Assembly (NCBI GenBank): GCA_947457025.1
Contig: CANGUI010000018.1
Span: 1-14,420 of the forward strand
Length of the DNA stretch: 14,420 nucleotides
Source: Flammeovirgaceae bacterium
GTDB taxonomy: Bacteria > Bacteroidota > Bacteroidia > Cytophagales > Cyclobacteriaceae
Reading direction: 5' to 3'
The notes under the pieces are model-generated. The model was given only the letters and a program-made list of their open reading frames with translations. It ran no database searches and was not told the origin of the DNA. The translations under genes were made by a program, and so were the position numbers. The first letter of the stretch is position 1, and each line of letters begins with the position of its first letter. Below, piece after piece: positions 6,445 through 14,075 of the stretch.

Positions 6445-6831
6445 TCACCTGCCGCAGGTTTCGACCAGCTCGATGTGATACGCCTTAACCCCGGGGTATT
6501 CGATGATTGCTAGGCAGCGTGGACATTCGCCAACGTTTTCTCTATCAATCAGGCGTACAAAAAAGAAACTGCGCGCCGAGATGTCTCCCGGCGCATCGCA
6601 CGGCAGCATGGTTTGAAATACGTCTTTGAGTTCGTTCCAGGTGCCTCCCAGGTTGGCAAATCGAGGATCCTCAATTTTCAGGAGGGCCTGGCCGCAAATG
6701 CCGCCCACGTACGAGACTTTGATGCATCGATCGGAAGTGGCACTTTCTTTGAGTTCATTTTCCTCCACGCCGGTGACATCATTTGAACACCCTGCCAGGA
6801 AAGCGATTGCGAGAGCAACTAGTATACGCAT
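6445..6831 (-). CDS. Small cysteine-rich lipoprotein, function unknown
   Basis: A 128-residue protein with a lipoprotein signal: MRI, a hydrophobic core, then LAGC with the lipidated Cys at position 15. Six further cysteines follow (C36, C46, and those in LPCD, GECPRC and ETCGR), an even number that would allow three disulfides outside the cytoplasm. I recognise no domain. The segment CIKVSYVGGICGQALLKIED looks like a folded core and AIIEYPG like a central strand. An AGGAG sits about 17 bases upstream of the ATG, too far for normal Shine-Dalgarno use. It is alone: convergent with the HxlR gene (125 bp between stops) and divergent from the BamA-like gene. It is probably a periplasm-facing envelope protein. 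Confidence 0.7.
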   Translation of the reverse strand: MRILVALAIAFLAGCSNDVTGVEENELKESATSDRCIKVSYVGGICGQALLKIEDPRFANLGGTWNELKDVFQTMLPCDAPGDISARSFFFVRLIDRENVGECPRCLAIIEYPGVKAYHIELVETCGR

Positions 6832-7139
6832 AGTCTTTGGTTATACTCCTTTGACAGCCGATGGCTAACAAAGGTTGGAACGCTTTGAAAAAAATGATGG
6901 CGGATGTTACCTGTTGCAGGCTACCGAAAGTTACCGGCCAGATTCCGCAACCGGCAGCGCCGGGGGTATTTTTCGGTCTAAATTTAATTTGGGATAAATT
7001 ACCCGGCCCGTATGGGCTGCTCGACACGCGAAATGGGGGCCTCCGCTAAGGCCACACGCGCGCGGTGGTTTCTGGCTTGCGCAGTTGGTGCCGATTGCTG
7101 ATCGGATCGAGTTGAACGGATTCCTGTTACCTTCGTAGC
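6832..7139. other. Divergent intergenic region, no gene seen
   Basis: This 308-bp gap separates the lipoprotein gene (-) from the BamA-like gene (+). A short + frame at 6861-7049 lacks protein character. TAATTT (6985-6990) and AAATTA (6996-7001) form a 6-bp inverted repeat, and the surrounding sequence is locally AT-rich. TACCTTCG at 7128-7135 resembles the TAnnTTTG -7 element and lies right before the GTG at 7140, which would leave an almost leaderless transcript. I could not place a matching -33 box at normal spacing. Confidence 0.35.
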
Positions 7140-8924
7140 GTGTGGAAGTTTTTTACAAGTGTGGGAGCAATGCTGGCAACCAGCGTGGTAGTCTGCGCAC
7201 AACCGGATACGCTGGACCGCTGGCGCATCCCGAAAAAATTGACACAAAAGGCTTTGCAAACCGTTCGGTACCGGCCCGAAGCTGATTCGGTATTTTCCTT
7301 CAAAAGCGAGGCAGCATTTCTGCCATATGCGGGGAAAATCATCCGCCACATTGACGTACAGCGCTTTGATCTGAACCGTACCGTACAGGACACGACCCGT
7401 ACGCTCACGAATACCGTGGTGCGGTTAGGCCAGAAATTGCATAGCAAAACGCGGGAAGCGGTGATCCGAGACAACGTGTTTTTCAAAGCCGGTCAGCCGC
7501 TAAACCCGTACCGCCTGGCCGACAACGAGCGCTACCTGCGCGATTTGGAGTTCATTCTTGACTCACGCATCTACGTTACGCCGGTATCCGAGGACAGCGT
7601 AGATGTGTTGGTCATCACGCGCGACGTATTCAACTGGGGGGTGTCGGGAGCACCTGAGAGCCCCACCTCCGGTTGGTTCCGGGTTGTCAACAACAATGTT
7701 CTCGGCCAGGGGCAGCGTGTACAGGTAATCGGGAAGTTCAACACTGATCGTACTCCTTGGGTGGGAACCGAGTGGCTCTACCGGAAGGTAAACTTGTTTG
7801 GGTCATTCATCGATTTCACGGCAGCCTATTCGCAGATTAATACGGGCCGAAGCCTTGGGGGTGAGGAAGAACATTCGTTGTATCTCCGCCTTGACCGGCC
7901 GTTATTCATGCCTTTTGCCCGCTGGGCAGGGGCGGCGGAGTGGAGCTACAACGCTTCCCAAAATGCATTCGGCAAACCGGTGGCTGAATTTGCCCGCTAC
8001 CGCTACAACGTGGAGGATATCTGGCTGGGCTACTCCTTCGGGGCACCACAGGTATCGGGACGCGAAAACCGCAACCGCCTGTTCGTGAGCACCCGCTTCT
8101 ATCATCAGTTTTTTTCCCTTTTGCCCACCGAAGAAGTACGCGCAGCAGATCAGCTTGCCTTCGCCAATCGCTTGTCGGCCCTGGGGCAGTTAACATTGTT
8201 CAAGCAGAATTTTTACAAGACCAAGTTCATCTTCGGCTTCGGCCGCACCGAGGATGTCCCCTACGGATACTCCATCAACCTGACCACCGGCTGGGAGCAG
8301 CAGCTCGGCACCGAACGCAGCTACGCCGGGATCACCGGCCGAAAAATGTATGCTCATCGCAACGCCAGCTTCACCGTGGTGGAGGCCACTGCCGCCGGAT
8401 ATCTACGTCAGCAGAAATCAGAGGACGTTTATCTCGCCCTGCGGCTATCCTACCTTGGACCACTGCGCGAACTCGGGAAATGGAAGGTGCGCCACGCGGG
8501 CGAAGGCGGCTACGGGCTGATCCACAACCGTAATCTGAAATCGCTGCTTGATATCAATCTGGAAAACGGACTGCCCGGTTTTCGGGCCGACAGCTTGCGC
8601 GGTTCCCGACGGTGGAAAGCGGGCTACCAGGCCGTTGTGTACGTACCCGGGCAGTTAATTGGATTTCGATTCGCCCTGGTGCCGCAGATTAACTTTGCCT
8701 GGATTAACCAGCCGTCCGACAATTCAAAAGGGCTGTATCAGGCGTATTCACTCGCCCTGCGTACGCGGAATGAGAACCTGGTGTTCAATACTGTGGAGGT
8801 CCGGGGTTTCTTCTATCCGGAAACAGTTGCCGGAACTCGGTCGTTCCTGGTGCGCGTAACGGCCAACCTGCGCCTGCGCTATCCCACCGAACTCGTGAGC
8901 GCTCCGGCTACGGTCTTGAACTGA
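7140..8924 (+). CDS. BamA/TamA-like outer-membrane protein with POTRA-like domain (Omp85 superfamily)
   Basis: A 594-residue protein starting at GTG 7140. The N-terminus (WKFFTSVGAMLATSVVVCAQ) is a signal peptide with predicted cleavage before Q21. Residues about 67-163 resemble a POTRA domain: a first strand (IIRHIDVQRFD), then VIRDNVFFKAGQPLNPYRLA and NERYLRDLEFILDSRIYV, then the closing strand DSVDVLVITRDVF. This is the FxxG...L...ER.LR pattern seen before Omp85 barrels. Residues about 170-594 are long alternating strands with many aromatics, consistent with a 16-strand barrel. BamA itself has five POTRA domains, so this single-POTRA form is an accessory Omp85 member, not the essential assembly factor. 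The C-terminus (VSAPATVLN) lacks the usual terminal Phe. Its stop is only 4 bp from the stop of the convergent gene. The transported substrate is unknown. Confidence 0.7.
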   Translation: MWKFFTSVGAMLATSVVVCAQPDTLDRWRIPKKLTQKALQTVRYRPEADSVFSFKSEAAFLPYAGKIIRHIDVQRFDLNRTVQDTTRTLTNTVVRLGQKLHSKTREAVIRDNVFFKAGQPLNPYRLADNERYLRDLEFILDSRIYVTPVSEDSVDVLVITRDVFNWGVSGAPESPTSGWFRVVNNNVLGQGQRVQVIGKFNTDRTPWVGTEWLYRKVNLFGSFIDFTAAYSQINTGRSLGGEEEHSLYLRLDRPLFMPFARWAGAAEWSYNASQNAFGKPVAEFARYRYNVEDIWLGYSFGAPQVSGRENRNRLFVSTRFYHQFFSLLPTEEVRAADQLAFANRLSALGQLTLFKQNFYKTKFIFGFGRTEDVPYGYSINLTTGWEQQLGTERSYAGITGRKMYAHRNASFTVVEATAAGYLRQQKSEDVYLALRLSYLGPLRELGKWKVRHAGEGGYGLIHNRNLKSLLDINLENGLPGFRADSLRGSRRWKAGYQAVVYVPGQLIGFRFALVPQINFAWINQPSDNSKGLYQAYSLALRTRNENLVFNTVEVRGFFYPETVAGTRSFLVRVTANLRLRYPTELVSAPATVLN

Positions 8925-8928
8925 CACC

Positions 8929-9648
8929 TCACGTATTGAGCCACCGCAAAAACCTACCCCACCAGGTTTTCGGCTCGGGGCGTTCCAGGTGCGGGGTCAT
9001 CACCTCTACTTCCTCCTTTATGATGCGCGCGGCTTTGGTAACCTTGACGGGCTTCTGCTGAACAGTTTTGAAATAGCGGTTTGCTTTTTTTTCCTTCAGG
9101 CGCTTTGCCTCCTCTTGTTTCTTGCGCAGGGCCTCGCGCTCCTCGCGCTCACGTTGGAGGGCAATAGGATTGGAGTGCGGCTGCGGCCGCTCTTCGCGGC
9201 CAGGTGATTTCCGGCGCGCAGGACGCCCAGTTGGAACGTGGCCGTCAATCGGGTTCTCGCCACCGTCGCTGACGGGCTCTTTCTTCTTCTTTTCTGGCAA
9301 CTCGATTTTGCCGAGCACTTTCAATCCGCTCAACTCAACTTTTGGAGCTTTAATCACGTCAACTCCCCCTGGGCGGGTTTCAGTCCGAACGTCGGGCGGA
9401 TTTTCCGAAGGCAACGCTACGGGCTCAACCGGTGAAGGCGCTGCCGGCGGTTCAGGTTCGTCCACTTTTGTGTTTTGAAAAAAAGTGTTGGCCTGGTCGG
9501 GCGCAAAATGGCGCAATACGGCAGCTAGCTGCTCCTCGCTGAGGCGCGAGTTCGTGCCCCACTCGTTTACGCCAAACTGCTCCTGTAAAAACGCACCTAA
9601 CTCGGCCGGGGTAATGTCAAGCTTCCGCGCGATTTGTCCTAATCTCAT
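8929..9648 (-). CDS. Standalone IF-2 N-terminal-like protein (no GTPase domain)
   Basis: A 239-residue protein. Residues 1-50 (MRLGQIARKLDITPAELGAF and onward to LSEEQLAAVLRHF) match the small helical IF2_N module that opens bacterial translation initiation factor IF-2. A Pro/Glu-rich linker follows. Residues about 98-120 contain VIKAPKVELSGLKVLGKIEL, close to the linker sequence in Bacteroidota IF-2 that ends in GLKVVGKIELP. Residues about 163-195 are a charged helix likely to form a coiled coil, and the tail ends WWGRFLRWLNT. There is no G domain and no domain II-IV, so it cannot replace IF-2. It could have arisen by partial duplication of infB, and may bind the ribosome or RNA; both are inference. 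The ATG at 9648 lies 37 bp beyond the DUF2911 stop, with its own promoter candidate in that gap. Confidence 0.6.
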   Translation of the reverse strand: MRLGQIARKLDITPAELGAFLQEQFGVNEWGTNSRLSEEQLAAVLRHFAPDQANTFFQNTKVDEPEPPAAPSPVEPVALPSENPPDVRTETRPGGVDVIKAPKVELSGLKVLGKIELPEKKKKEPVSDGGENPIDGHVPTGRPARRKSPGREERPQPHSNPIALQREREEREALRKKQEEAKRLKEKKANRYFKTVQQKPVKVTKAARIIKEEVEVMTPHLERPEPKTWWGRFLRWLNT

Positions 9649-9667
9649 ACAACTGAAAAAACTCTTG

Positions 9668-9675
9668 CAAAAATA
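9668..9675 (-). promoter_or_regulatory. Candidate -7 promoter element (TAnnTTTG)
   Basis: The complement of 9668-9675 reads TATTTTTG, a full match to the Bacteroidota primary-sigma -7 consensus TAnnTTTG, 20 bp before the ATG of the IF-2 N-like gene at 9648. No good -33 TTTG is visible at the normal spacing. It could let this gene be expressed separately from the two lipoprotein genes upstream. Confidence 0.35.
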
Positions 9676-9685
9676 TCACTTTTGC

Positions 9686-10300
9686 TCACTTCTGGCCAGA
9701 AGAAACGGCCAGCGCTAGGGGCAATTGTATCCGAAGTTGCTCCCAGGTAACGGAAATAAATCCGTTTTCATCACTCGCTTCAATTACCTGATAGCGCAAC
9801 CGCTCTTGGTGGGGAGCCGCAGTTGGCAGCACATCCACGCGCACCACATCTTCATCTGCCGAGTAATTGTCGGCCAGGTGCTGACGATAATTCCGGTTCA
9901 GGATCAGCGTCCAATGTTCTTTTCCCGGGATGGATAAAAAAGCATACGTGCCGGCCTGTAGGGTTTGATTTTCAATTACAACAGCAGCCTCGAAGGTAAT
10001 GCGGGTACAGTTATGGGCCCCGGTAACCCATACCTGATCGAAGGGCACCAACCCGCCCCAGATGATGCGTCCACGAACGGCAGGTGAATAGTAATCGACC
10101 GTGATGGGTTGACCACCGATCGCTCCCGTGGCCACTGCCTGCAGGCTGCCTTTCAGCGAATCAGGTTCAGCCTGGGCTTCGATTACACGAGCCTGCTTTT
10201 TTGCGGGCAGTTCCGAAAGCGGATCTTTTTCTTTCTTCTCTCTGGGGGAGCAGCTCACCGCTGCAGCCACCCCAGCTATCCAAATCCAGGTGCGCATCAT
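9686..10300 (-). CDS. DUF2911 domain lipoprotein
   Basis: A 204-residue protein with a hydrophobic N-terminus ending AAAVSC (C17), a plausible though imperfect lipobox, followed by a charged linker. Residues about 63-160 carry the DUF2911 core: VDYYSPAVRGRIIWGG, LVPFDQVWVTGAHNCTRITF, LQAGTYAFLSIPG, WTLILNRNY and the acidic DEDVVRVDV segment, in the order typical of the domain. DUF2911 proteins are common in Bacteroidota, usually as exported proteins, with no known activity. Two ATG codons abut (10300 and 10297). The first overlaps the upstream gene's stop as ATGA and the second as TGATG, so both allow coupling to the propeller lipoprotein gene. Confidence 0.85.
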   Translation of the reverse strand: MMRTWIWIAGVAAAVSCSPREKKEKDPLSELPAKKQARVIEAQAEPDSLKGSLQAVATGAIGGQPITVDYYSPAVRGRIIWGGLVPFDQVWVTGAHNCTRITFEAAVVIENQTLQAGTYAFLSIPGKEHWTLILNRNYRQHLADNYSADEDVVRVDVLPTAAPHQERLRYQVIEASDENGFISVTWEQLRIQLPLALAVSSGQK

Positions 10301-11601
10301 TTTTCAAACTCAATGATAAAATCGGAAATATATTGATGGACATCTCCCTTCATATCTTTGAAAAACAACCGGGCCCGCTTGCCCAGCCGCAAGCACGTGT
10401 ATCTATTCGCGATGTCCTCTTCGGTGTTCAGCGGTTGCAGCGACGGATACCACAATATGTGCCCCGGCCGGTCTACCAGCAACTGCGGCGTACTCCATTG
10501 CTGGGAATTGTCGCCCGCACCCAAATCCGGATTCGTATTAAACGAAATGTAAATCCGGCTTCCCTGCCACTTGGCTCCCTGCACCTCGCCCATCAGCATC
10601 ACCCAACAGTTGAGGTATGTGTTCCAGCTTACGGACGGCCCCCAATGAAATTTCTGGTTGACCACCGATGCGGCACCGCCACCCGCTGCTTTTGCGATCT
10701 GCAGCGAGGCAATGGGTGCCCCGATGCCATCGCCGGGAACAGCAAAAGATTTCCCATCCCACCGGTACGCTTTACCGGCTGGGTTGTCGAGATCGGCAAG
10801 GGCTATCCGCGCTACGCTGATGCACTGGCCTTTGGCCTCCACGTCCGGATCATACGTAGCGGAATCATATACCCCCGGAAAGCCATACTCCCCATAGAAC
10901 ACATACAGGTACTCGCCGCTGGCAACGGCCGAAGGATCGCCCACGCCGCCGGCAAACGTCAGCGACGTATTGTGGGGCTTTACTACCATGCGCGGCTGCA
11001 GGTCCTGAATGATGATGCCCTTATCTTCCCACGCCAGGCCACCGTTCACCGATTTCATGATGCCGATGCGGGGCACTGCCGCCGGCGAGGTGGTGCCGGT
11101 GAGCCCTTCGGGCCAGTTTTTGTCGATGTAGCCTTCGCCCGTGGCGCTGTCGTACGGAAGGGTGGCCGGGTAGTTTTCGTTGTGGTAAAGTGCATACAGG
11201 GTGCGGCCGCTGGCATCGCGCACATCCTGATAGACCGTTTCAAACCAAACCGCGCCGTGCAAGCCCGGTTGTCCGACAGGTGCATTCGGAGGCATCACCG
11301 GGTCGATAAACTCATCCATCTTGCGGAGGAACGCTTCATCGGCATTTCGCCCATCGGCATATTCCAGTTCCAGCGAATTGCCCCACACGGGATCTTCCCC
11401 ATACTTGCCCGGGAAGATGCGGAAGGTATCTCCTACCCAGGCTTCCGCCATGTTGCAATCCACAAAGGAATTGAAAACAAACCGGTCGGTCGGAATCAAT
11501 TTGAAGGTTGGATCTTTCTTGCTCTGCGAACACGAGAGCACGAGGGCCAGCAGCCCCGCAACGGGTAACCCGGCTAACAGAAAACGAGATGATGAGCGCA
11601 T
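10297..11601 (-). CDS. Lipoprotein with predicted beta-propeller, glycosidase/sialidase-like domain
   Basis: I start it at the ATG at 11601 (434 residues), because MRSSSRF followed by a hydrophobic core and LSC (C24) is a good lipoprotein signal; the in-frame start at 11631 adds ten residues ahead of it. The rest suggests a five-bladed propeller: repeated strands, LYALYHNENYP (about 135-145), an Asp-box-like segment SVNGGLAW (184-191), GGVGDPSAV (218-226) and YLYVFYGEYG (231-240). Such features recur in sialidases, GH43-like and DUF4185-type proteins. I cannot assign catalytic residues, so enzyme activity is not established. It is coupled to the DUF2911 gene by a 4-bp overlap and is probably the first gene of a three-gene unit. 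A long antisense frame over this gene (10201-11568) is a shadow. Confidence 0.6.
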   Translation of the reverse strand: MRSSSRFLLAGLPVAGLLALVLSCSQSKKDPTFKLIPTDRFVFNSFVDCNMAEAWVGDTFRIFPGKYGEDPVWGNSLELEYADGRNADEAFLRKMDEFIDPVMPPNAPVGQPGLHGAVWFETVYQDVRDASGRTLYALYHNENYPATLPYDSATGEGYIDKNWPEGLTGTTSPAAVPRIGIMKSVNGGLAWEDKGIIIQDLQPRMVVKPHNTSLTFAGGVGDPSAVASGEYLYVFYGEYGFPGVYDSATYDPDVEAKGQCISVARIALADLDNPAGKAYRWDGKSFAVPGDGIGAPIASLQIAKAAGGGAASVVNQKFHWGPSVSWNTYLNCWVMLMGEVQGAKWQGSRIYISFNTNPDLGAGDNSQQWSTPQLLVDRPGHILWYPSLQPLNTEEDIANRYTCLRLGKRARLFFKDMKGDVHQYISDFIIEFEK

Positions 11602-11704
11602 AGCGTTGAAAATTAATTGGGTAAGGTACACATCGCCTGGTAAAGTAGGGCAGGAATTTACACCGGTGGCCCGGGGTGCCCGGCCCGGAGAACCTGCTCA
11701 GCTA

Positions 11705-12115
11705 CTACTCCGGGTCGGAACGGCTGATCTTTCCGCGCCGGCTCTTCTTCTCGCTTTGTTGTCGCTTGGCCTCCAGCCGGCTTCGCACGGCTGCCTGCGA
11801 CGGCGTGGTGGCCATTCGTTTCTTTTTCGTGGCGAGGGTTCGCTCGATTAGCGCCAACATTCGGACAATGGCCCTTTCCTTGTTCGTGACTTGCGAGCGC
11901 GTCTCCTGCGAGGTGATGACCAACTCCCCTCCTGTGGTGAGCTTTTTGGCGAAGCGCATTTTTTCCGCGGGCGTAAGCAGCGCCGTGGCCTGCACGTTCC
12001 ACCGCACTTCTACCCGCGTGCTGACTTTGTTTGCATGCTGCCCGCCCGGGCCGCTGCTTCGTACAGCTGAAATGGTGAGCTCAGGCAAGAGCTTTTCTCT
12101 GGCAATCTTCCGCAC
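11705..12115 (-). CDS. arfB: Alternative ribosome-rescue factor ArfB (peptidyl-tRNA hydrolase, YaeJ)
   Basis: A 136-residue protein, close to the 140 residues of E. coli ArfB. The catalytic motif SSGPGGQHANKVSTRVEVRW covers about residues 20-39, with GGQ at 24-26. The C-terminal tail is strongly basic (KKKRM, then RSRLEAKRQQSEKKSRRGK), as needed to enter the empty mRNA channel of a stalled ribosome. ArfB hydrolyses peptidyl-tRNA on ribosomes lacking a stop codon in the A site. The start is GTG at 12115; no better start exists between it and the CBS gene stop, and MRKI-like openings are normal for the family. It lies 6 bp after the CBS gene, so the two are likely co-transcribed. Confidence 0.92.
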   Translation of the reverse strand: MRKIAREKLLPELTISAVRSSGPGGQHANKVSTRVEVRWNVQATALLTPAEKMRFAKKLTTGGELVITSQETRSQVTNKERAIVRMLALIERTLATKKKRMATTPSQAAVRSRLEAKRQQSEKKSRRGKISRSDPE

Positions 12116-12121
12116 GCCGGT

Positions 12122-12589
12122 TTACCAGCTGGTATGGGCAATTTCCTGGGCTGCCTTCAGTATATCCCGGCGGCTGATCTGCCCCAAAAGCTTCCCGTTT
12201 TCTACAATCGGCAAGCGCCGCACGGGCGAATTCAGAAATGCATTTGCCGCCTCCACCACATCGCTGGCAGGCGAAAGGGTCTGCACCTTGCGCGTCATGT
12301 AGTCCGCCACCGTCCGCGTGGAGGCCGGCAGGTTGTGGTAGGCATCGTCCACCATCAGGCGCAGGCAGTCCTTCTCTGAAATGATGCCGATTAGATTCTT
12401 GTTGTCGTCCAGAACAGGTCCTCCGGAAATGCCACGCTCAATGATCGTGTCAATCACTTCGCGTATGGGCTGCTCAGCCCGAAACGATACCAGCAGATTC
12501 ACGGGTACCATAAAATCGGTAACCGCCTTATACCGCGGCGCTTTCGCCGCCAGTTCTTCGGGGGAATTCATCACAGGTTTAAAGTTCAT
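12122..12589 (-). CDS. CBS-domain protein (tandem CBS pair)
   Basis: A 155-residue cytoplasmic protein made almost entirely of two CBS domains: about residues 23-80 (TDFMVPVNLLV, then ISGGPVLDDNKNLIGIISEKD) and about 94-150 (VADYMTRKVQTLSP, then RRLPIVENGKLLGQISRRDI). A pair like this forms a Bateman module that binds adenosine nucleotides and senses energy state. No enzymatic or membrane domain is attached. The second CBS ends GQISRRDI, the standard nucleotide-contact strand and helix. It is the first gene of a two-gene unit with arfB. The partner it regulates is unknown. Confidence 0.9.
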   Translation of the reverse strand: MNFKPVMNSPEELAAKAPRYKAVTDFMVPVNLLVSFRAEQPIREVIDTIIERGISGGPVLDDNKNLIGIISEKDCLRLMVDDAYHNLPASTRTVADYMTRKVQTLSPASDVVEAANAFLNSPVRRLPIVENGKLLGQISRRDILKAAQEIAHTSW

Positions 12590-12696
12590 ATCGATAGGGG
12601 TTTTAGGTGCATCACTTACTGGAAAAACCCAAGGCAGACACAGCCAGCCTGCCGAACGGGTGTGGAAGATATTAAAAATTTTCTGCTTTTCCAGTG

Positions 12697-12715
12697 AACC
12701 CCGATCGCGGGGGTT
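12697..12715. repeat. Inverted repeat, weak terminator candidate
   Basis: AACCCC (12697-12702) and GGGGTT (12710-12715) are perfect arms around a 7-base loop, followed on the + strand by GTTTTC. The T-run is short, and no + strand gene ends just upstream, so a regulatory or RNA-stability role is as likely as termination. Confidence 0.35.
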
Positions 12716-12763
12716 GTTTTCGACGGTAAACGGGGTAGGGATGCACCGCCGGTTATGGCGCAG

Positions 12764-12790
12764 CCGGCACGCCCACGCAAACCGTGCCGG
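12764..12790. repeat. GC-rich inverted repeat
   Basis: CCGGCACG (12764-12771) and CGTGCCGG (12783-12790) are perfect 8-bp arms around an 11-base loop. No T-run follows on either strand. It could be a REP-like extragenic element or an mRNA 3'-end structure for the truncated gene ending at 12940. Confidence 0.4.
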
Positions 12791-12939
12791 TAATCATACT
12801 TGCAAAATACCTCAAGATGTTCCCCGTTCACAACGGCAAGTACACGCCACCCACACAGCCGCGCCAGAATTAAAACACGCCACCCGATCACGCCCGCCCC
12901 TGAACCACCCCTGGCCACGGCATCACCATCCGCAATCCG

Positions 12940-13266
12940 CTACCGAATCACCTTATTCAACTCCTGCCACAAGTTCTCCTGGAAGCTTAACGGAACAGCA
13001 GCAGTGTCTGGTGCATCGCCCATGCGGATCGCCACTAATCCCTTGCCGGGCACAACATTGATGATCTGCCCGTTTTTCCCCATGGCCGCAAACATATCGG
13101 CCGGAGCACTGGGGGTAAGAAATTGATTGAACACCGTCTGCAGGCCGGGCACCATCGCAGAGGCTTTGCCATTCAGCCACGTCAGGTAGCCGTAGGATAA
13201 GTTCAGGTTCTGCGAGGTGTTCACCATCAACTCATAATACGCTGGCGGAATCACCTGCGTCTGCTC
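12940..13266 (-). pseudogene. 3' remnant of a serine hydrolase (beta-lactamase family) gene
   Basis: About 104-108 residues survive of what is normally a protein of 350 residues or more. The sequence reads TSQNLNLSYGYLTWLNGK, then a MVPGLQTVF segment, APADMFAAMGKNGQIINVVP, and LVAIRMGDAP near the end. This is the C-terminal third of the class C beta-lactamase-like serine hydrolase fold, where the YGYLTW strand and the GKNGQ..VVP strand flank the active site. The SxxK serine region and the Tyr motif are missing. The frame runs into an in-frame TAG at 13269-13267 (- strand), and family resemblance ends at about the same place. No proper start exists; the GTG at 13254 is only the first possible one. 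The break faces the IS1380 remnant, suggesting loss of the 5' part by insertion or deletion. Confidence 0.7.
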
Positions 13267-13494
13267 CTACTGGCACAAGTCGTATGCGTTCACATTTAGC
13301 CTGACTCACGTGTGCCTTCATTACATTTCCCCGTAAACCCCGACTGTGCAATAGGAAGTGCGGAAGCTAATAAAGTGTTGGAAAATAGTTGCGAGAGGGC
13401 GATTTTTATGTAGTGTTATTGGAATCACCTTTATGGTTAATCTTTCCATTGCATATTCGGATAAGCCAGTGACCCCTTTGGAAGGACGAGTTTG
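13267..13494. other. Spacer between the truncated hydrolase and the IS1380 remnant
   Basis: This 228-bp stretch has no supported gene. It most likely holds the left end and promoter of the IS1380 element plus the junction with the broken serine hydrolase gene. A short - strand frame at 13321-13515 runs through it without recognisable content. I could not define the exact IS boundary or a target duplication. Confidence 0.35.
13480..13486 (+). promoter_or_regulatory. Strong Shine-Dalgarno sequence of the IS1380 transposase
   Basis: GGAAGGA lies 8 bp before the ATG at 13495. It is the clearest ribosome-binding site in the window and decides the start: the preceding in-frame TTG at 13492 is too close to be preferred. 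Chromosomal genes here mostly lack such a site, in keeping with foreign origin. Confidence 0.5.
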
Positions 13495-14030
13495 ATGAAG
13501 CGTATTTTGAATCAAACCAAAATCAGAGAGCAGTTGGATACACTGAATTTACCTCAGCCCGGTTCTAATCGTGGTTATGCCCCATCCCTGGTATCGAGTC
13601 ATTCTGTTTACGTATCTGTACAGGGGCTAGTTGATATATTCTTTGCGATTGGCTTGGAAGTGATTCTGTATTACGATCAATTTTTGGCGGGGATGCTATG
13701 CCCTCTCAGAGTACCTAAAGTAAGTTCTTTAGGAGGTACAGTCAAGCTTGGAATACCAAAGTATTTCTACCTTTGCAAGATTGGTTTTTCAATCAAACCA
13801 ATGAGGATAACCTCACTGCTGATTATGCCAGCACCGTTATCTCCAGCTATGGAGATCAACAAGGTAGTAGTAAAGGATATATTCCAATAAGCGGGGGCGA
13901 AATTCACGCCAGTCCCTGTGGCTATTATGAGCCGGGCAAGAGTGGTGGCCAATGCCTGTCAGTATATTTCGAAAATGACAGCAACTACTTTCTTCAACAT
14001 TGCACGGAGCTACTCCACCCCTGGTAGCCA
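13495..14030 (+). pseudogene. Decayed, 3'-truncated IS1380-family transposase
   Basis: The opening frame starts at ATG 13495 and reads LPQPGSNRGYAPSLV, the IS1380 N-terminal signature. At the G-run 13623-13626 the homology moves to another frame: GAS, a stop (TGA 13632-13634), CDWLGSDSVLRSIFG, a second stop (TAA 13716-13718), then RRYSQAWNTKVFLPLQDWFF and LTADYASTVISSYGDQQG. The family has DSTV where this has ASTV, so an acidic residue in the first catalytic block is lost. Around 13885-13960 two more frame changes are needed to follow NKRGRNS and then ARVVAN, and a last one for ENDSNYFLQHCTELL. The homology ends near 14030, about 40% of the way through a normal ~430-residue transposase. It is dead by at least three frameshifts and two stops. 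No terminal inverted repeat was confidently found. Confidence 0.75.
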
Positions 14031-14075
14031 AAGAATCTTATTTATTAAGTAGACCCCACCTGCATGCCATTTTTC

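Larger units (their letters stand above)
12590..12939. other. 350-bp intergenic stretch with two hairpins
   Basis: No open frame here has protein character. It must contain the promoter of the CBS-arfB unit; TATCTTCC on the - strand (complement of 12665-12672) is a poor match to TAnnTTTG. Two stem-loops stand out and are listed separately. The right part adjoins the 3' stump of a serine hydrolase gene. Confidence 0.4.

Noticed and set aside
6344..6513. 56-residue + strand frame after the HxlR gene
   Set aside because: It runs into the lipoprotein gene antisense, and its Arg-rich sequence has no family features.
10201..11568. 455-residue + strand open frame
   Set aside because: It is fully antisense to the propeller lipoprotein and DUF2911 genes, which have signal peptides, family motifs and coupled starts. 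Its sequence is rich in Arg, His and Pro with no domain, as expected of a shadow in GC-rich DNA.
11676..12302. 208-residue + strand frame
   Set aside because: It is antisense to arfB and the CBS gene, both of which have clear family motifs.
12381..13061. 226-residue + strand frame
   Set aside because: It starts antisense to the CBS gene, crosses the intergenic hairpins and ends antisense to the hydrolase remnant; the sequence is low-complexity Pro/His/Thr/Arg without motifs.
13837..14031. - strand frame over the IS1380 remnant
   Set aside because: It is the shadow of transposase sequence that can be followed on the + strand.
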